Assembly: GCA_024704765.1 (NCBI GenBank)
Contig: JAKMXF010000302.1
Coordinates: forward strand, 248,001-312,000
DNA length: 64,000 bases
Reading direction: 5' to 3'
From: Oopsacas minuta
Lineage: Eukaryota > Porifera > Hexactinellida > Lyssacinosida > Leucopsacidae
Positions 21,382 through 31,561 of this stretch are shown here, in pieces. Each line of letters begins with the position of its first letter. Position 1 is the first letter of the stretch. A program made the position numbers and the translations under genes. Under the pieces are notes generated by a model. The model did not search any database, had not been told where the DNA came from, and saw only the letters and a program-made list of their open reading frames with translations.

Positions 21382-22665
21382 TCAGAGAATAGCATCCATC
21401 AGCTGTAACATGTCTTCTGAATCTTTACAGCTGTCAGCCGTCACTACATCTGGTATTGTGAACTCACGCTTAATTTGATTGAGATGTGATTCATCTTTCT
21501 GTTTCGGTACAATTCGAATATCAAAATCATTGTAATTTTCCATTAGAAGATTGTGGGTGGAGAATGCTTCATCCTCAAAGTCATCAAATAGAGTTAATCT
21601 GAATGTATCAGCCTCGCTAACTCCATTCCCAACACCAATCAATCTAGCTAATGCATTCAGTTCTTTAGCAGCTTGTCCCACCTCTACAGGTATAACAGCT
21701 GGAGTAACTACTGCATCTTTATAGGGAGGAATAATAGTACATTTTTCCTCAGAAACTAATATAGATCGAGTTAATGGTGTTTCTGTTTTCAATGCACGAG
21801 CTGTCGCGTACATATTTACACCATATGTTATAGCTCTATCTCCTCTGACTGCGAGACTACCAATATCCTATAAATACTCTCAATATCAACTAACTCACAT
21901 ATCTCAACCAAACAATTACCTTGGTTATACTATACTTCCCAGGGGTATGGAAGAAAGTACGTGATGTCTCACTACCATTTTTATAACTCTTAATAACTCC
22001 AGGAATATCATATGGTTGTACTATTTCTCCTTCAGGTAGCAAGATGAACCTACCACTCGGTAATTGTACATGATCCCTCAGGAATATACTAACTCTTATA
22101 TGAACATCTTGTAAGAATGTCAGTAAGCTTAATCTCACTGCTTGTAGCTTAGAAGTGTTCAGGTTACCGTAGGTTTGTAATATTTTGAGTTTAGTTGTTT
22201 CTAGGAGTTGTTCATGTTCTTTGCTACCAATACACCATGTGTACATAGCATCAAGATGGTTGTAAGTAACAAGTAAGATATCTCGTGGTTCTCGACAGTG
22301 CAACAACTAAATCATGCATTTATCACAGTCATTTAATTATTTTAATAATTAAGAATACTTACCTGATATTTGAATGCCATAACCATGAGGTCATATAGTT
22401 TACTCATACTAGAGGCATTGAGTTTCATAATAGATGCATGAGCTAGTTTTTCGAACACATATTTCATTTCTCTCTTCTTATAAACAGGCTGAGGTGAGAA
22501 TAATTCATTCACAAATTTATCATTCAACATTTGTCCAATAATATCCCTGAGTATTCGTTGAATTCTCTGTTCCTTTAGGTGTTGTGCCGACAATCTCTGA
22601 TCCAATATGTATAACATCTCTCCACCCAGATTAATAAATATTAGAGGGAGAGTAAGTAATGACAT
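21382..22665 (-). CDS. OSCP1: OSCP1 (organic solute carrier partner 1) homologue
   Basis: Three exons, 22363-22665, 21920-22306 and 21382-21867, both introns phase 0 (56 and 52 bp), giving 391 residues. The start MSLLTLPLIFINLGGEMLYI closely matches the OSCP1 N-terminus. Other matching blocks are YILDQRLSAQ, LAHASIMKLNASSMSKLYDL, AFKYQ, ILLVTYNHLD, FLQDVHIRVSIFL and LNALARLIG. The family is a conserved non-membrane protein, named for an effect on solute transport and reported at cilia and basal bodies; its precise function is unclear. Length agrees with human OSCP1 (about 380). The neighbouring NPHP3-like gene is also a ciliary candidate. Confidence 0.95.
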
Positions 22666-22874
22666 ATCTTACCGCTAATATAAGAAATTACATTAGCATT
22701 AGACAATCAATAATAGTATTCTAATCAATAATTGTCGCAATCCAACAAGTCAAAACAGCATATTTATTAATTAAATATAAGCTTCATGAAGAAATAATTT
22801 CCAACAACATTCAGGCTAATCATCAAAACAATTACATACCACTATCTACGCGTTAGTCAGTGTGGCATTAGTAA

Positions 22875-23756
22875 TTACATACTAGGAGGACCGTACTTAT
22901 CTTTAAACTTGCGTAAGTTTTCATTTGTAAGTATTTGTTTACGTTCATGGAGAACATTATCTCTATCGTTCTTGGAGTTAGGCAATGTGGTTTGTCTTAT
23001 ATGCTGGCGGTGTTGGTTGTTTCGATTCGGTGCTTGGAAAGCGATAGAAGGATTTGTGACAGCTTCCTGTAAGACCTCCTCTATCCTACGACGAAACTCC
23101 TGGGTCATTTCTTGCTCCTGACGTCTCAGACTAGGATAAATACGAACTGTTATAAAGGTTATAGGAAAGTAGAAAAGAAAAATAAGATCTAAAATAGTTG
23201 AAGAAGGTAGCTTGACATAAGAGGGTAGAAGAGGATTGTAGGTCGTAATTGACATAGGATGAATTGCTTGATGCAGGAAGAAAGGCCATTCATCAAAATG
23301 GAAACTCTTATTCTCTCCAGTGATATGCAAGACAGGTCTAACTTCAATTCGCCGATTCAGAATCTTCTCAGCTTCATACCTAAGGCAAGTACTTTCACCA
23401 CAAGACACTTGACCGAACAACCATCCCATCATAAACTGTTTGGTATGTAGCACCATTACGGGCAGAGCTATACGTGACGCTATATGTGCTAAATGAGTGT
23501 CTCTATATGCTACAAACACCCGTGTGTTCTGTAAACGAGTCTCAAAGTTTTCTCGTTTGACATACATGCCAAGGAATACTGAAGTTACCCCGCGAATGAG
23601 ACGAGAAAGAAAGAATTCTTCTGGGAGTATACTCAACACGACACATGTCTGTATAGCCAAGAAGAAACGTGAAATGCATAGGATTATTCCCAATGGAGTG
23701 TATGCGATTAGAAGCGTAGTTTTAGCAACATTGAATAGAAATGCATAATCCTCCAT
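22875..23756 (-). CDS. AUP1: AUP1-like lipid-droplet/ERAD protein without CUE domain
   Basis: 293 residues in one exon. A hydrophobic N-terminal hairpin (about 12-55) and a degenerate PlsC-type acyltransferase region resemble AUP1; the best block is FHFDEWPFFLHQAIHPMSI, followed by hydrophobic FYFPITFITVRIYPSLRRQ. At the C-terminus VLHERKQILTNENLRKF resembles the AUP1 G2BR segment that binds the E2 enzyme UBE2G2 (human LQERKQALYEYARRRF). Two normal parts are missing. The acyltransferase HX4D motif is replaced by YRDTHLAH, and there is no CUE domain in the short linker between residues 235 and 265. In vertebrates AUP1 sits at lipid droplets and the ER and recruits UBE2G2 for ERAD. A GTATGT donor overlaps the last codons (CCTA|GTATGT), so an extra downstream exon is possible, but I found none before OSCP1. 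Confidence 0.7.
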   Translation of the reverse strand: MEDYAFLFNVAKTTLLIAYTPLGIILCISRFFLAIQTCVVLSILPEEFFLSRLIRGVTSVFLGMYVKRENFETRLQNTRVFVAYRDTHLAHIASRIALPVMVLHTKQFMMGWLFGQVSCGESTCLRYEAEKILNRRIEVRPVLHITGENKSFHFDEWPFFLHQAIHPMSITTYNPLLPSYVKLPSSTILDLIFLFYFPITFITVRIYPSLRRQEQEMTQEFRRRIEEVLQEAVTNPSIAFQAPNRNNQHRQHIRQTTLPNSKNDRDNVLHERKQILTNENLRKFKDKYGPPSM

Positions 23757-24085
23757 CTTATTAGCAAATTATTAACTAAATTACAAATAATACAATTTAT
23801 AGCTTAATAATTCGAGCATGTGATTATCAAACTCATTAGCTATGTTGATGTTACTGATCACGTTTGGCTAAAGATTAATCCGGTGGAAAGCTTTTAGACT
23901 TTAAAGGCATTTCCAAAATAAAGAAAAGGTTTGTACAAAACAAATAATCACTACAATATACAAGCTTATAGTAGCTATACAACTATACTTTGTTTTCTAA
24001 GGAAATAACAGGTTTACAAAACAAACTAAGTCTGAGGGCTAATTGTCTTCCTAAGACATACATTAAGTACTATACATATAATACA
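23757..24085. other. Intergenic between AUP1-like start and ZNFX1-like A stop
   Basis: 329 bp, AT-rich, presumably the AUP1-like promoter and the 3' UTR of the helicase gene. Nothing else seen. Confidence 0.5.
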
Positions 24086-27000
24086 TTAATCTTCCCACAG
24101 GTCATCACTATTTACTTTCATTTTACATGAGGGACATCCCGGTTTAATGCCTTGAGTAGTTTCGTAATAATGGCCATGTTTGCATTTATTCCATTCAGTG
24201 GTGTAACATGGGATCTTTCGTCTATAGCCTGTATCATAATGACAGATGGGAATAGATTGCTTGTATTTCCCTCTAACTTTGTACAGGAAATTCTCACAGA
24301 TTTGGAGTGTAGTTTCAGTATCTTCTTCAGAACAATGCTCTATTTTGTCAAACTTGGGTTTTAGGTCCAAGAATGATTTTTTGTCTTTTAAAGATAAAGA
24401 TCCAGGTGCTGTTGTCTTGAACATAATGTAGAGCGGACATTGTCTGTATATCTGTTTGAGGTGTACCATATTCATTTGTTCTTGCTTGGGAGTATATTGA
24501 ATTTTTTCGTCATAGAAGTATTTGAAGTGTTCGCACTGAATGAACCTGTTCAAAGGAGAATTATCAGCCCAGAGTTCAGCAGAGTAACCATCTGTATACA
24601 TATTTGTTAAAATATTAATTATTTCACTTATATTGTATAGAGTAGTGCAGTCACTGCTGCGTATTGCATTCTGAAAGCGATGTAGTGATTGAAAAATCGC
24701 GCAATAAACTGATTTAGTTAATAACGTATTGAGACTGGAGCACTTATCTAGGAGGATCTGTTTAGATTCTAAAGTAGTCTGATTCTTAATCTTATCAATG
24801 TTAGCTTGAGACGATATAACAATATCATGATACCGGAGAGAGGTTGAGATCCTAAGGGAACATTCATCTCTTGGACAACTCGGTATGTGTATTATTGAAT
24901 TATCCGTTAGAGTCTTCAAGTTGTTATCAAGTCCACTGACTTCGAATATATCTCCGCAATCAGGGAGAGTTATAAATGTAGAGTTTTGCTCTTTCTCTTC
25001 ACCGAAGTAAACCTCAAAACATTTCTGCCCCGGATTACATACACGACACACTGTAGGACAAGGCTCACCGCATAATCCTATACAAGAGTGTTTGCACTGT
25101 AGAGTTAATTTACATTTCCTAGTACAGTGAGGCATATTTGAGGATTCAAAACATTTCACAGGGAGAGAATGTAAACATTTTGATGGAATATTATTAGGAC
25201 ATCTTTTACATAAATCTCCACACAATAGCGTGCATTTAGAGTGAAAACATTCCCGTGAACACGGTTCAGTACAAGGAGGGCAATCAGCTGGTAAATGACA
25301 TGTGTATAGACATTTGTGTCCACATATTAATGTACGATTGCATAGCTTAGGACAAGCATTATGATTACCTCCATAACACATACCACAATATCCACTACAA
25401 TTATGTCCACACAAAAGAGTTGTATTACATTTGTGGTTACATGCATCATCTAATTCATCAATGTCTAAGCCACAAGCTATTCTCACAGGATGACCACATG
25501 GAGCTTGTTTATCTAAGATAAAAGTGCAAAATACTGAAGCACAGTCCTCACCACATTTCCCAGGACAAGGGTGACTACATGGTAACGTCCGTGTACAGAG
25601 TAATTGACATTCAGATGCATCGTGTGTACCTGGATGACATAGTTTAGTGCATAAATGGGAGCAGGGGAGAGGGAGATGACAAAGAAGATCACATCCTCCG
25701 TGTTTGATATTCTTAAAATCCTCACTAGTACTAACTAATGTTACTGTCTCTTTATGTCTATCACAACACAGTGGGAGAGCATAACCTAGAGATTCTATCT
25801 CACTAAAACGATGGAGAATTCTCCTCCAGAGGTCGTGTGCTGTATTTTCACTTGCAACTCTAAGACACTCTTCATTACCAATAATATAGAATCCCTCTCT
25901 TGCCCTGGAGAAAGCAACACACACTCTGTTATCAACTTTACAATGTCCAATGTAACACTCCTCATTACCACGGACTACAGATAAGATAATAATTTTATTC
26001 TCTTCTCCCTGATACTTGTCAATAGTTCTTATCTTTACGTCAATATCCTCATCCTCTTTTTCCATTAGATCTTTCAACAAAGCTCTCTGTCCATTATAAA
26101 ACGTTAGAATAGTGATTTCTTCCTCGCTATATCCTTGCTTGAGTAAGTATAAAGCTAGCTGTACTACGAATTTAGCTTCATATATATTTGTTCTACTGAA
26201 GGAGCCCTCACATAACTCATCTTCAAATACGTCATGCGAAATGAAGAATGTATTCTTCGTGACACCGCTAACAGGCTTAAAATCTTTCACTTTTTCATAG
26301 TCAGTTAAATTAGGGTATATTAATCGCATATTGTTAGCAATCTCTGGTCTCATCCTGTGCTGACAATCTAGAGTAATGTGTGCTACCTTATTATCAATTA
26401 ATCTCTCAAAAAGAGACATATTTATATTATAGAGCTGAGCTAAATGGTAAACAGCATTAGAAGGCCGTAACTGTTGATGGTCTCCTATCATGATCAAGTG
26501 TTCTACGTGTTCAGATAAACTGGTTAAAATGTGAGCTTCCAGGACCTCGGCTGCCTCCTCAACTACAATAACTCTAGGTTCTAGTCTCTTTATCAATTTA
26601 GCATTCTTAGCTGCCCCGGTCGTTGTCATGCCAATTAATGCAGCTGTTTTGAGATAGTATAAGTCTACCTGATTACTGATAGCTTGTGATTCCTTAGCCC
26701 GAGCAAAATACTGATCAGCATAACTCTTCAGAACAAGACCTAATGTATTGACATAACGCTCTAGCCAATACTTAGATAGCAGTACACGATTAGTATGACT
26801 CAATTTCCATATATTCTCCTCATTCAATACTTCTTCCGGTACTTTTGTAGAAGTATCAATGGTGTTAACTGCCTCTTTAAATTTTATAGCAGCTTCATTG
26901 AGAGCTTCCTTATCTTTCTGATCTAATACACCTTCATCAGCATAAACAGGATTAGTATTGTACTCTAATTCATCGTCATAATAATCGTACATATCTTCAT

Positions 27001-29335
27001 CATCAATACCATATTTTTTCGGGAGTTTTACTACTTTAGTTGCAGCAATAATTGGCTCAATAGTTTTATCGCTCTGCTTAATTTCAGACCTAAGGTCCAG
27101 GTAGTCGATTCGCCTCTCTAGAGTCTGATACTTGTCAGTAATATTGACTTCATCAGGAATTGTGAGGTCCTTCCCTGCTACTAAACTAAAAGGATTTTCA
27201 GATTCTGGGATATTCTTTGCTACAGGCTTCTCAGGTATCAAAGGAGTTCCCAATTGTGACAGCCATAATTCCACTATATCATCAGGTGAAGGAAGATAAG
27301 ATGGCTTGTCACTGAGTAAACTTTTGTAGTGTTGAGGTGATAGTACATTCTTCAATTGATCGGGAGTTAGTTGTAGGATATTTGTAGCGTTTTTAAGCTC
27401 AGAAGCGTAAGCTTCAATCACTCGTGTTCTTGCTTCTAATTCTTGTTTCACTTCCCAATATTCCTTCTTGTATTTTCTTAGTTCATCAGTGATCTTCGAT
27501 TTTTTATCGAAAGCAAATTTTTTCATTTCGAAGAGTGTTTTCGTTTTAACTTTTTCACTCTCGCTTCTAGAACCGATACGAATAACATTTTCTTCTACTT
27601 CCATGATTAATTCTAGAAACTGATCTAATGCATGATTAGAGTGTGTAATTACTAAAATAGGGCGTTTGCAAATACTTTCATCAAGTAGTTTGTCGTAGTG
27701 ACGAGCATTTAATTCCCTTTTACGAGTCCTAAGGAGTATCTTGACAATTTCTAGACCCACAGTCGTCTTTCCTGTACCAGGTGGACCCTGTATTAGAGCG
27801 AGCCGCTTTGTAAAAGCAAGTTTCACAGCACTGAATTGACTCTCATTCAACTTATTAGTAGGAGGCCAATCACATAGAACTTTAACTCTGTTAGAATGCT
27901 CTGGTAATAAATCACCGAATTCTAGCATAGTTTCCTCATCGATATATTTAGGAGGATCACAGTTCAAAGTTTTACCGAGGAGAATTTCCTCAAAAGGCAT
28001 TTTAAAATCTTCATTAATCTCCTGCAAACACGTTAACACGTGGAAATAAGCTTCAAAGTATACTTCTCTTGATTCAACCATAAAATAATCTGTGTCGAAT
28101 TTGAAATTATGCTCGAATCCGCTTTCGAATTTGATTGAAACAATTCTTGTACTTTTGACCTTTTCTTCGTCACTATGGGTCACAACAGCCCATAAGGGAT
28201 TTTCGAAAGTTGGGTAGCCTTTAGCGTTTTTCTGAGAGATGCATACAAGGTTTCCATATTTGAGACGTGAAGAATTACCCCAGTCAAAATTCATCATATC
28301 TTTGATACCATACGGGTTGAATGATATTGTATATATCATACCATGTTTATGATCCGTTGTTATGGACTGGAGCTTAACATTATCATAGGTGTATAATTCA
28401 GTCCCGAAGTTAATGTCCAAATCCATTAAGTGTCTTATGGCTATTTTGAGTGGATATACCATGTCTTCTCTTAGCAGTTTAAAGTGTATATCAAGATAAG
28501 TCTCCAAATCAGCATAATCTCCTTCTTTAATTAACGCTCTGAGATGTACATTACTGTCTGTCTTAATTTCCTGATAAGTTGGGAAGATTGGAATGCATCT
28601 AAATGGTCGCCCGTAATCTTTAACATCCTCCTGATCATCACTCTCGGATTCATCTTCTACCTTAGACTTAACCTGCTCAACGTCTCTAAGAGCAGCTTCT
28701 ACCTTAGTTAGCAAGGTGAATAGTTCAACAACAGCCTCTTTATCTTGAGGGCCAAATTCCTCACTAGCTGCCACCTCATCATTAAGAAGCACAATACAAT
28801 TGGATAGGTTCTTATACTCATTATGGTATTTATTTAGTAGTGTTCTCAACAGCTGTACTGTCCAATTTATAGACGTTATACAAATTTTAAGATCCTGGCG
28901 GCTAATTCGATTCTTCATATCCTCAAAGTTGTTACGAATAAATTTCAGAATATTGTATTTAGACTTGAATAAGGGTGTGTTTGGTAACTTACCGTAAATA
29001 ACGTTAATCTTATGCACTGTTTGAGGAGTTTCATTAGTAAAATGTGAATGAGTGAATATCTCTACTAAGTTACGTATGTCAGACATCTGTAGTTTAGCTG
29101 AGTTGATTAGCTTCTCTAGATCAGATTTTTGTTCTGTCATGAAGTTAATTAGGAGACTAGGGTCTTCATTGCGCGAGAGTTTGTTACATTCCTTCAGGTA
29201 ATCCCCGTATCCAGGTACAACCTCTTGTTGTTTTCTATCACGTTCATATCTGGATCTTCTACCTCCCCTACGAGGAGGATTTGTTGACAGCTCAGGAGCA
29301 CTGTGTAACCATTCTCTAAAGCTTTTTTCTGCCAT
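24086..29335 (-). CDS. ZNFX1-like SF1 helicase with NFX1 zinc fingers, paralogue A
   Basis: One exon, 1749 residues. The ZNFX1-specific N-terminal region includes FRCIPIFPTYQEI and LDIHFKLLREDM (about 240-290). A UPF1-like superfamily 1 helicase follows: Walker A LIQGPPGTGKTT near 515-525, VVEEAAEVLEAH near 920, DHQQLRPS, QHRMRPEIA and YQGEENKIIILSVVR. The segment between about 1215 and 1430 is a Cys/His array of NFX1-type fingers (CSHLCTKLCHPGTH, CSHPCPGKCGEDC). The extreme C-terminus WNKCKHGHYYETTQGIKPGC resembles a divergent RZ-type finger: the putative Zn ligands (C, H, CPSC) remain, but the CG and IGG signatures are lost. ZNFX1 binds RNA, supports small-RNA inheritance in nematodes and acts as a mitochondrial-surface dsRNA sensor in vertebrates. 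A second copy lies 7.3 kb away at 36648-42818. Confidence 0.92.
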   Translation of the reverse strand: MAEKSFREWLHSAPELSTNPPRRGGRRSRYERDRKQQEVVPGYGDYLKECNKLSRNEDPSLLINFMTEQKSDLEKLINSAKLQMSDIRNLVEIFTHSHFTNETPQTVHKINVIYGKLPNTPLFKSKYNILKFIRNNFEDMKNRISRQDLKICITSINWTVQLLRTLLNKYHNEYKNLSNCIVLLNDEVAASEEFGPQDKEAVVELFTLLTKVEAALRDVEQVKSKVEDESESDDQEDVKDYGRPFRCIPIFPTYQEIKTDSNVHLRALIKEGDYADLETYLDIHFKLLREDMVYPLKIAIRHLMDLDINFGTELYTYDNVKLQSITTDHKHGMIYTISFNPYGIKDMMNFDWGNSSRLKYGNLVCISQKNAKGYPTFENPLWAVVTHSDEEKVKSTRIVSIKFESGFEHNFKFDTDYFMVESREVYFEAYFHVLTCLQEINEDFKMPFEEILLGKTLNCDPPKYIDEETMLEFGDLLPEHSNRVKVLCDWPPTNKLNESQFSAVKLAFTKRLALIQGPPGTGKTTVGLEIVKILLRTRKRELNARHYDKLLDESICKRPILVITHSNHALDQFLELIMEVEENVIRIGSRSESEKVKTKTLFEMKKFAFDKKSKITDELRKYKKEYWEVKQELEARTRVIEAYASELKNATNILQLTPDQLKNVLSPQHYKSLLSDKPSYLPSPDDIVELWLSQLGTPLIPEKPVAKNIPESENPFSLVAGKDLTIPDEVNITDKYQTLERRIDYLDLRSEIKQSDKTIEPIIAATKVVKLPKKYGIDDEDMYDYYDDELEYNTNPVYADEGVLDQKDKEALNEAAIKFKEAVNTIDTSTKVPEEVLNEENIWKLSHTNRVLLSKYWLERYVNTLGLVLKSYADQYFARAKESQAISNQVDLYYLKTAALIGMTTTGAAKNAKLIKRLEPRVIVVEEAAEVLEAHILTSLSEHVEHLIMIGDHQQLRPSNAVYHLAQLYNINMSLFERLIDNKVAHITLDCQHRMRPEIANNMRLIYPNLTDYEKVKDFKPVSGVTKNTFFISHDVFEDELCEGSFSRTNIYEAKFVVQLALYLLKQGYSEEEITILTFYNGQRALLKDLMEKEDEDIDVKIRTIDKYQGEENKIIILSVVRGNEECYIGHCKVDNRVCVAFSRAREGFYIIGNEECLRVASENTAHDLWRRILHRFSEIESLGYALPLCCDRHKETVTLVSTSEDFKNIKHGGCDLLCHLPLPCSHLCTKLCHPGTHDASECQLLCTRTLPCSHPCPGKCGEDCASVFCTFILDKQAPCGHPVRIACGLDIDELDDACNHKCNTTLLCGHNCSGYCGMCYGGNHNACPKLCNRTLICGHKCLYTCHLPADCPPCTEPCSRECFHSKCTLLCGDLCKRCPNNIPSKCLHSLPVKCFESSNMPHCTRKCKLTLQCKHSCIGLCGEPCPTVCRVCNPGQKCFEVYFGEEKEQNSTFITLPDCGDIFEVSGLDNNLKTLTDNSIIHIPSCPRDECSLRISTSLRYHDIVISSQANIDKIKNQTTLESKQILLDKCSSLNTLLTKSVYCAIFQSLHRFQNAIRSSDCTTLYNISEIINILTNMYTDGYSAELWADNSPLNRFIQCEHFKYFYDEKIQYTPKQEQMNMVHLKQIYRQCPLYIMFKTTAPGSLSLKDKKSFLDLKPKFDKIEHCSEEDTETTLQICENFLYKVRGKYKQSIPICHYDTGYRRKIPCYTTEWNKCKHGHYYETTQGIKPGCPSCKMKVNSDDLWED

Positions 29336-29583
29336 GCTAGCTTAATTGTATTCAGTTCCTAATTAAACATTTGGATATGTATTGAGCATAATAGTCTACC
29401 AAAAGCCAAATAATTACAATAGTTATTGAAAAACAAATTAATTTTGAATCCTCACTAACAAACTGCAAAATGAATATATATATATATACCAGGAATACTA
29501 AAATACAAATAGTGTAAAAGGCTTAGTCCTACTAGCTTACAATTGAATAAATAATCACACAAGCAAATTCAGTTAAACAGACC

Positions 29584-30870
29584 TCAATGCTTAGCTGGAT
29601 CAGTTCCATGATGAATATGTATTGAATCCGTGTTGTTAGAAACGTATTTGATCACTTTACCAGGTTTAGGATTCTCTCTCAGCAAATACTCAGTCAGGTC
29701 TACTCCCATGGACTTCAGTAGCTTGTAGTGACGAAGTTTATGTTCATACTTAGCCCATTCATTATTCATATATGAGTCATGAACTTCCTTTTCCTGTCTT
29801 AAATTCTCTGTGAGAGATTTCTTCGCGAGTTCGATGCTTAGCCCCAATTCTTGCTTCTTAATTTCAAACGCGTTTTTCATCTGCTCCACTTCCACTTTCT
29901 TCTCCAACTCAAGTTTTTGTTTCTCAGCCAAAAGTTGAGTTTCTTCCTGCTTTTGTGTGTTCACTTCTTTTTCTCTAGTCAGTCTTAAATTGTTGCGATT
30001 ACTGACAGCTTGATCATGAATGTTCTGTAGCTTATCATCAGCTTTAAATCCACGGTAGATAACCTTACTTATCAAGAAGCCCATTCGCTTAGCACGTGAA
30101 ACAAGATTAGGAAAACTATCAAGGTTATTCAGGGCATTAGCAGCGTCTACGAATTCCTCATAGGTTACCTTTGCCAAGAAAGTGATTGTATCTGAAGACA
30201 CAGCATTAATAATGTCAGCAATAGGATCAGCTGTTTGTTTTAACATCACATTCACTTCTCTCAGCTCATAGAAAATCATCAGTTTAATCCGGATAAGGGC
30301 GTCATCTTTAGTACGAGCATCATTAACGTTAAAGTACATCTGATCCGGAATTATCTTCAAAACCTACAGAGGATAACAAGAAATAAATAATATTCTATAA
30401 TTTACAAATATCTAACATACAGTGAATTTGTTGAGATTAGGTTTATAATCTGTCTTATTCTCCTGAGTTGGTCCATGCCAGGAGAAGCTATGCAACCACT
30501 CATCAGCTGTTGGTAGAAATAGGGTCGGTCCATAGACAACTCTCTGTTCCACTTCATCTGACTCAGAGATCTGTTTGTATACCACTAAAGCTGAGCTAGC
30601 ATCAAGTGCGATACCATCTTTACATACGATGTAATTATGTATTATAGGATTGAAGAATATCAAAGAAGGCCCTGGCACATGTCTCACATCCCCGCTCAAC
30701 TCTTCAATGTATATATACTGTCTTTCTGATGCAGCAGAAGGATTCAATCTTTCAAAACTTTTCCTGAAAGCATTCACATAGTTAGGTCCTTCGATTATAT
30801 GAGTACGACCAGTTCCCTTTTCACGTACCAAGTATTGCTCTCGGGTAGGTATTGTTTTGAAAAGAGGCAT
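29584..30870 (-). CDS. SPFH / vault-shoulder-like coiled-coil protein
   Basis: Exons 30421-30870 and 29584-30363 (57 bp phase-0 intron) give 409 residues. The first 150 are beta-rich, with segments such as REQYLVREKGTGRTHIIEGP and QRVVYGPTLFLPTADEW that recall the repeat/shoulder edge of major vault protein. Residues 150-270 (VLKIIPDQMYFNVNDARTKD, IRIKLMIFYEL) have the pattern of an SPFH/band-7 domain. A long charged coiled coil follows (about 280-365), then LRHYKLLKSMGVDLTEYLL, which resembles the end of the vault cap helix. It is half the length of MVP (about 870-890) and lacks the full set of N-terminal MVP repeats. There is no TM segment or signal peptide, so it is probably cytosolic and oligomeric. 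Function unknown; the similarity to MVP is my reading and needs structural confirmation. Confidence 0.55.
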
Positions 30871-30952
30871 AATTATCCCAGAAAATATACTCTAATATCT
30901 AGCAAAGAATAATTTTAATAACTATATACTCAATAACAAATAGAAATTATTA

Positions 30953-31561
30953 TTATTTAGACTGTAAATCTATTGTATCAAATTTGAAATAAACCTCATT
31001 CAACCTTTGCTGGATTTTATCCCATTCAGCTGCTAGTTCCTCACAGGTTACATCACCTTCTACATAATTATTACAAAGTTTATCAAAATCATTTAAAGTA
31101 TTGGAAGCTAACTTTTCAGCTGTAGAACTTATACATCTGAGTTGCTTAGCGACCAGACGTGGAGGTTTCTCCTCTAGTAAAGCCATAGCCCCGCTCATCA
31201 AACTGACTAAATTAGCTCTACCTAACCGGACACTTTTCTTGTAATCCTCAACACAGTCTAAGGTCTTCGGACAGCAACCTTGCCAGACATTAAGCTCGTT
31301 AACACGACGGTACATGGGAACTTCGTCTGGGAAAATGAAATGATTCGGATTTGATGGGTTCAAATCATTTAGGTTTTCAATCTTTTCGAGTTGTTCAATG
31401 AAATTATTTGCACCTGAATCTTCAGGTACAAGAATGTTACTAGAATTCTTTCTTAATTTAATTTTCGCTAATGAAACCCTGCGGATAGATTTCAGTAATT
31501 CAAGACGAACAATGGATAATTTTTTGTTAAATATTCTTCTTTGATAAAGTAGCTTCGCCAT
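30953..31561 (-). CDS. Unknown protein, paralogue 1 of a local pair
   Basis: 202 residues from the ATG at 31561; the frame runs a few codons further upstream only through non-ATG codons. I recognise no known family. It is basic at the N-terminus (MAKLLYQRRIFNKK) and mostly helical. Its last 90 residues resemble those of the gene at 33329-33952: shared pattern LV...LLEE.PP, AE..A..TL.DF.KLC, then EW.KI......FD.ID. No signal peptide or TM segment. The two paralogues flank a divergently oriented exonuclease gene, between the two ZNFX1-like genes. Confidence 0.7.
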   Translation of the reverse strand: MAKLLYQRRIFNKKLSIVRLELLKSIRRVSLAKIKLRKNSSNILVPEDSGANNFIEQLEKIENLNDLNPSNPNHFIFPDEVPMYRRVNELNVWQGCCPKTLDCVEDYKKSVRLGRANLVSLMSGAMALLEEKPPRLVAKQLRCISSTAEKLASNTLNDFDKLCNNYVEGDVTCEELAAEWDKIQQRLNEVYFKFDTIDLQSK

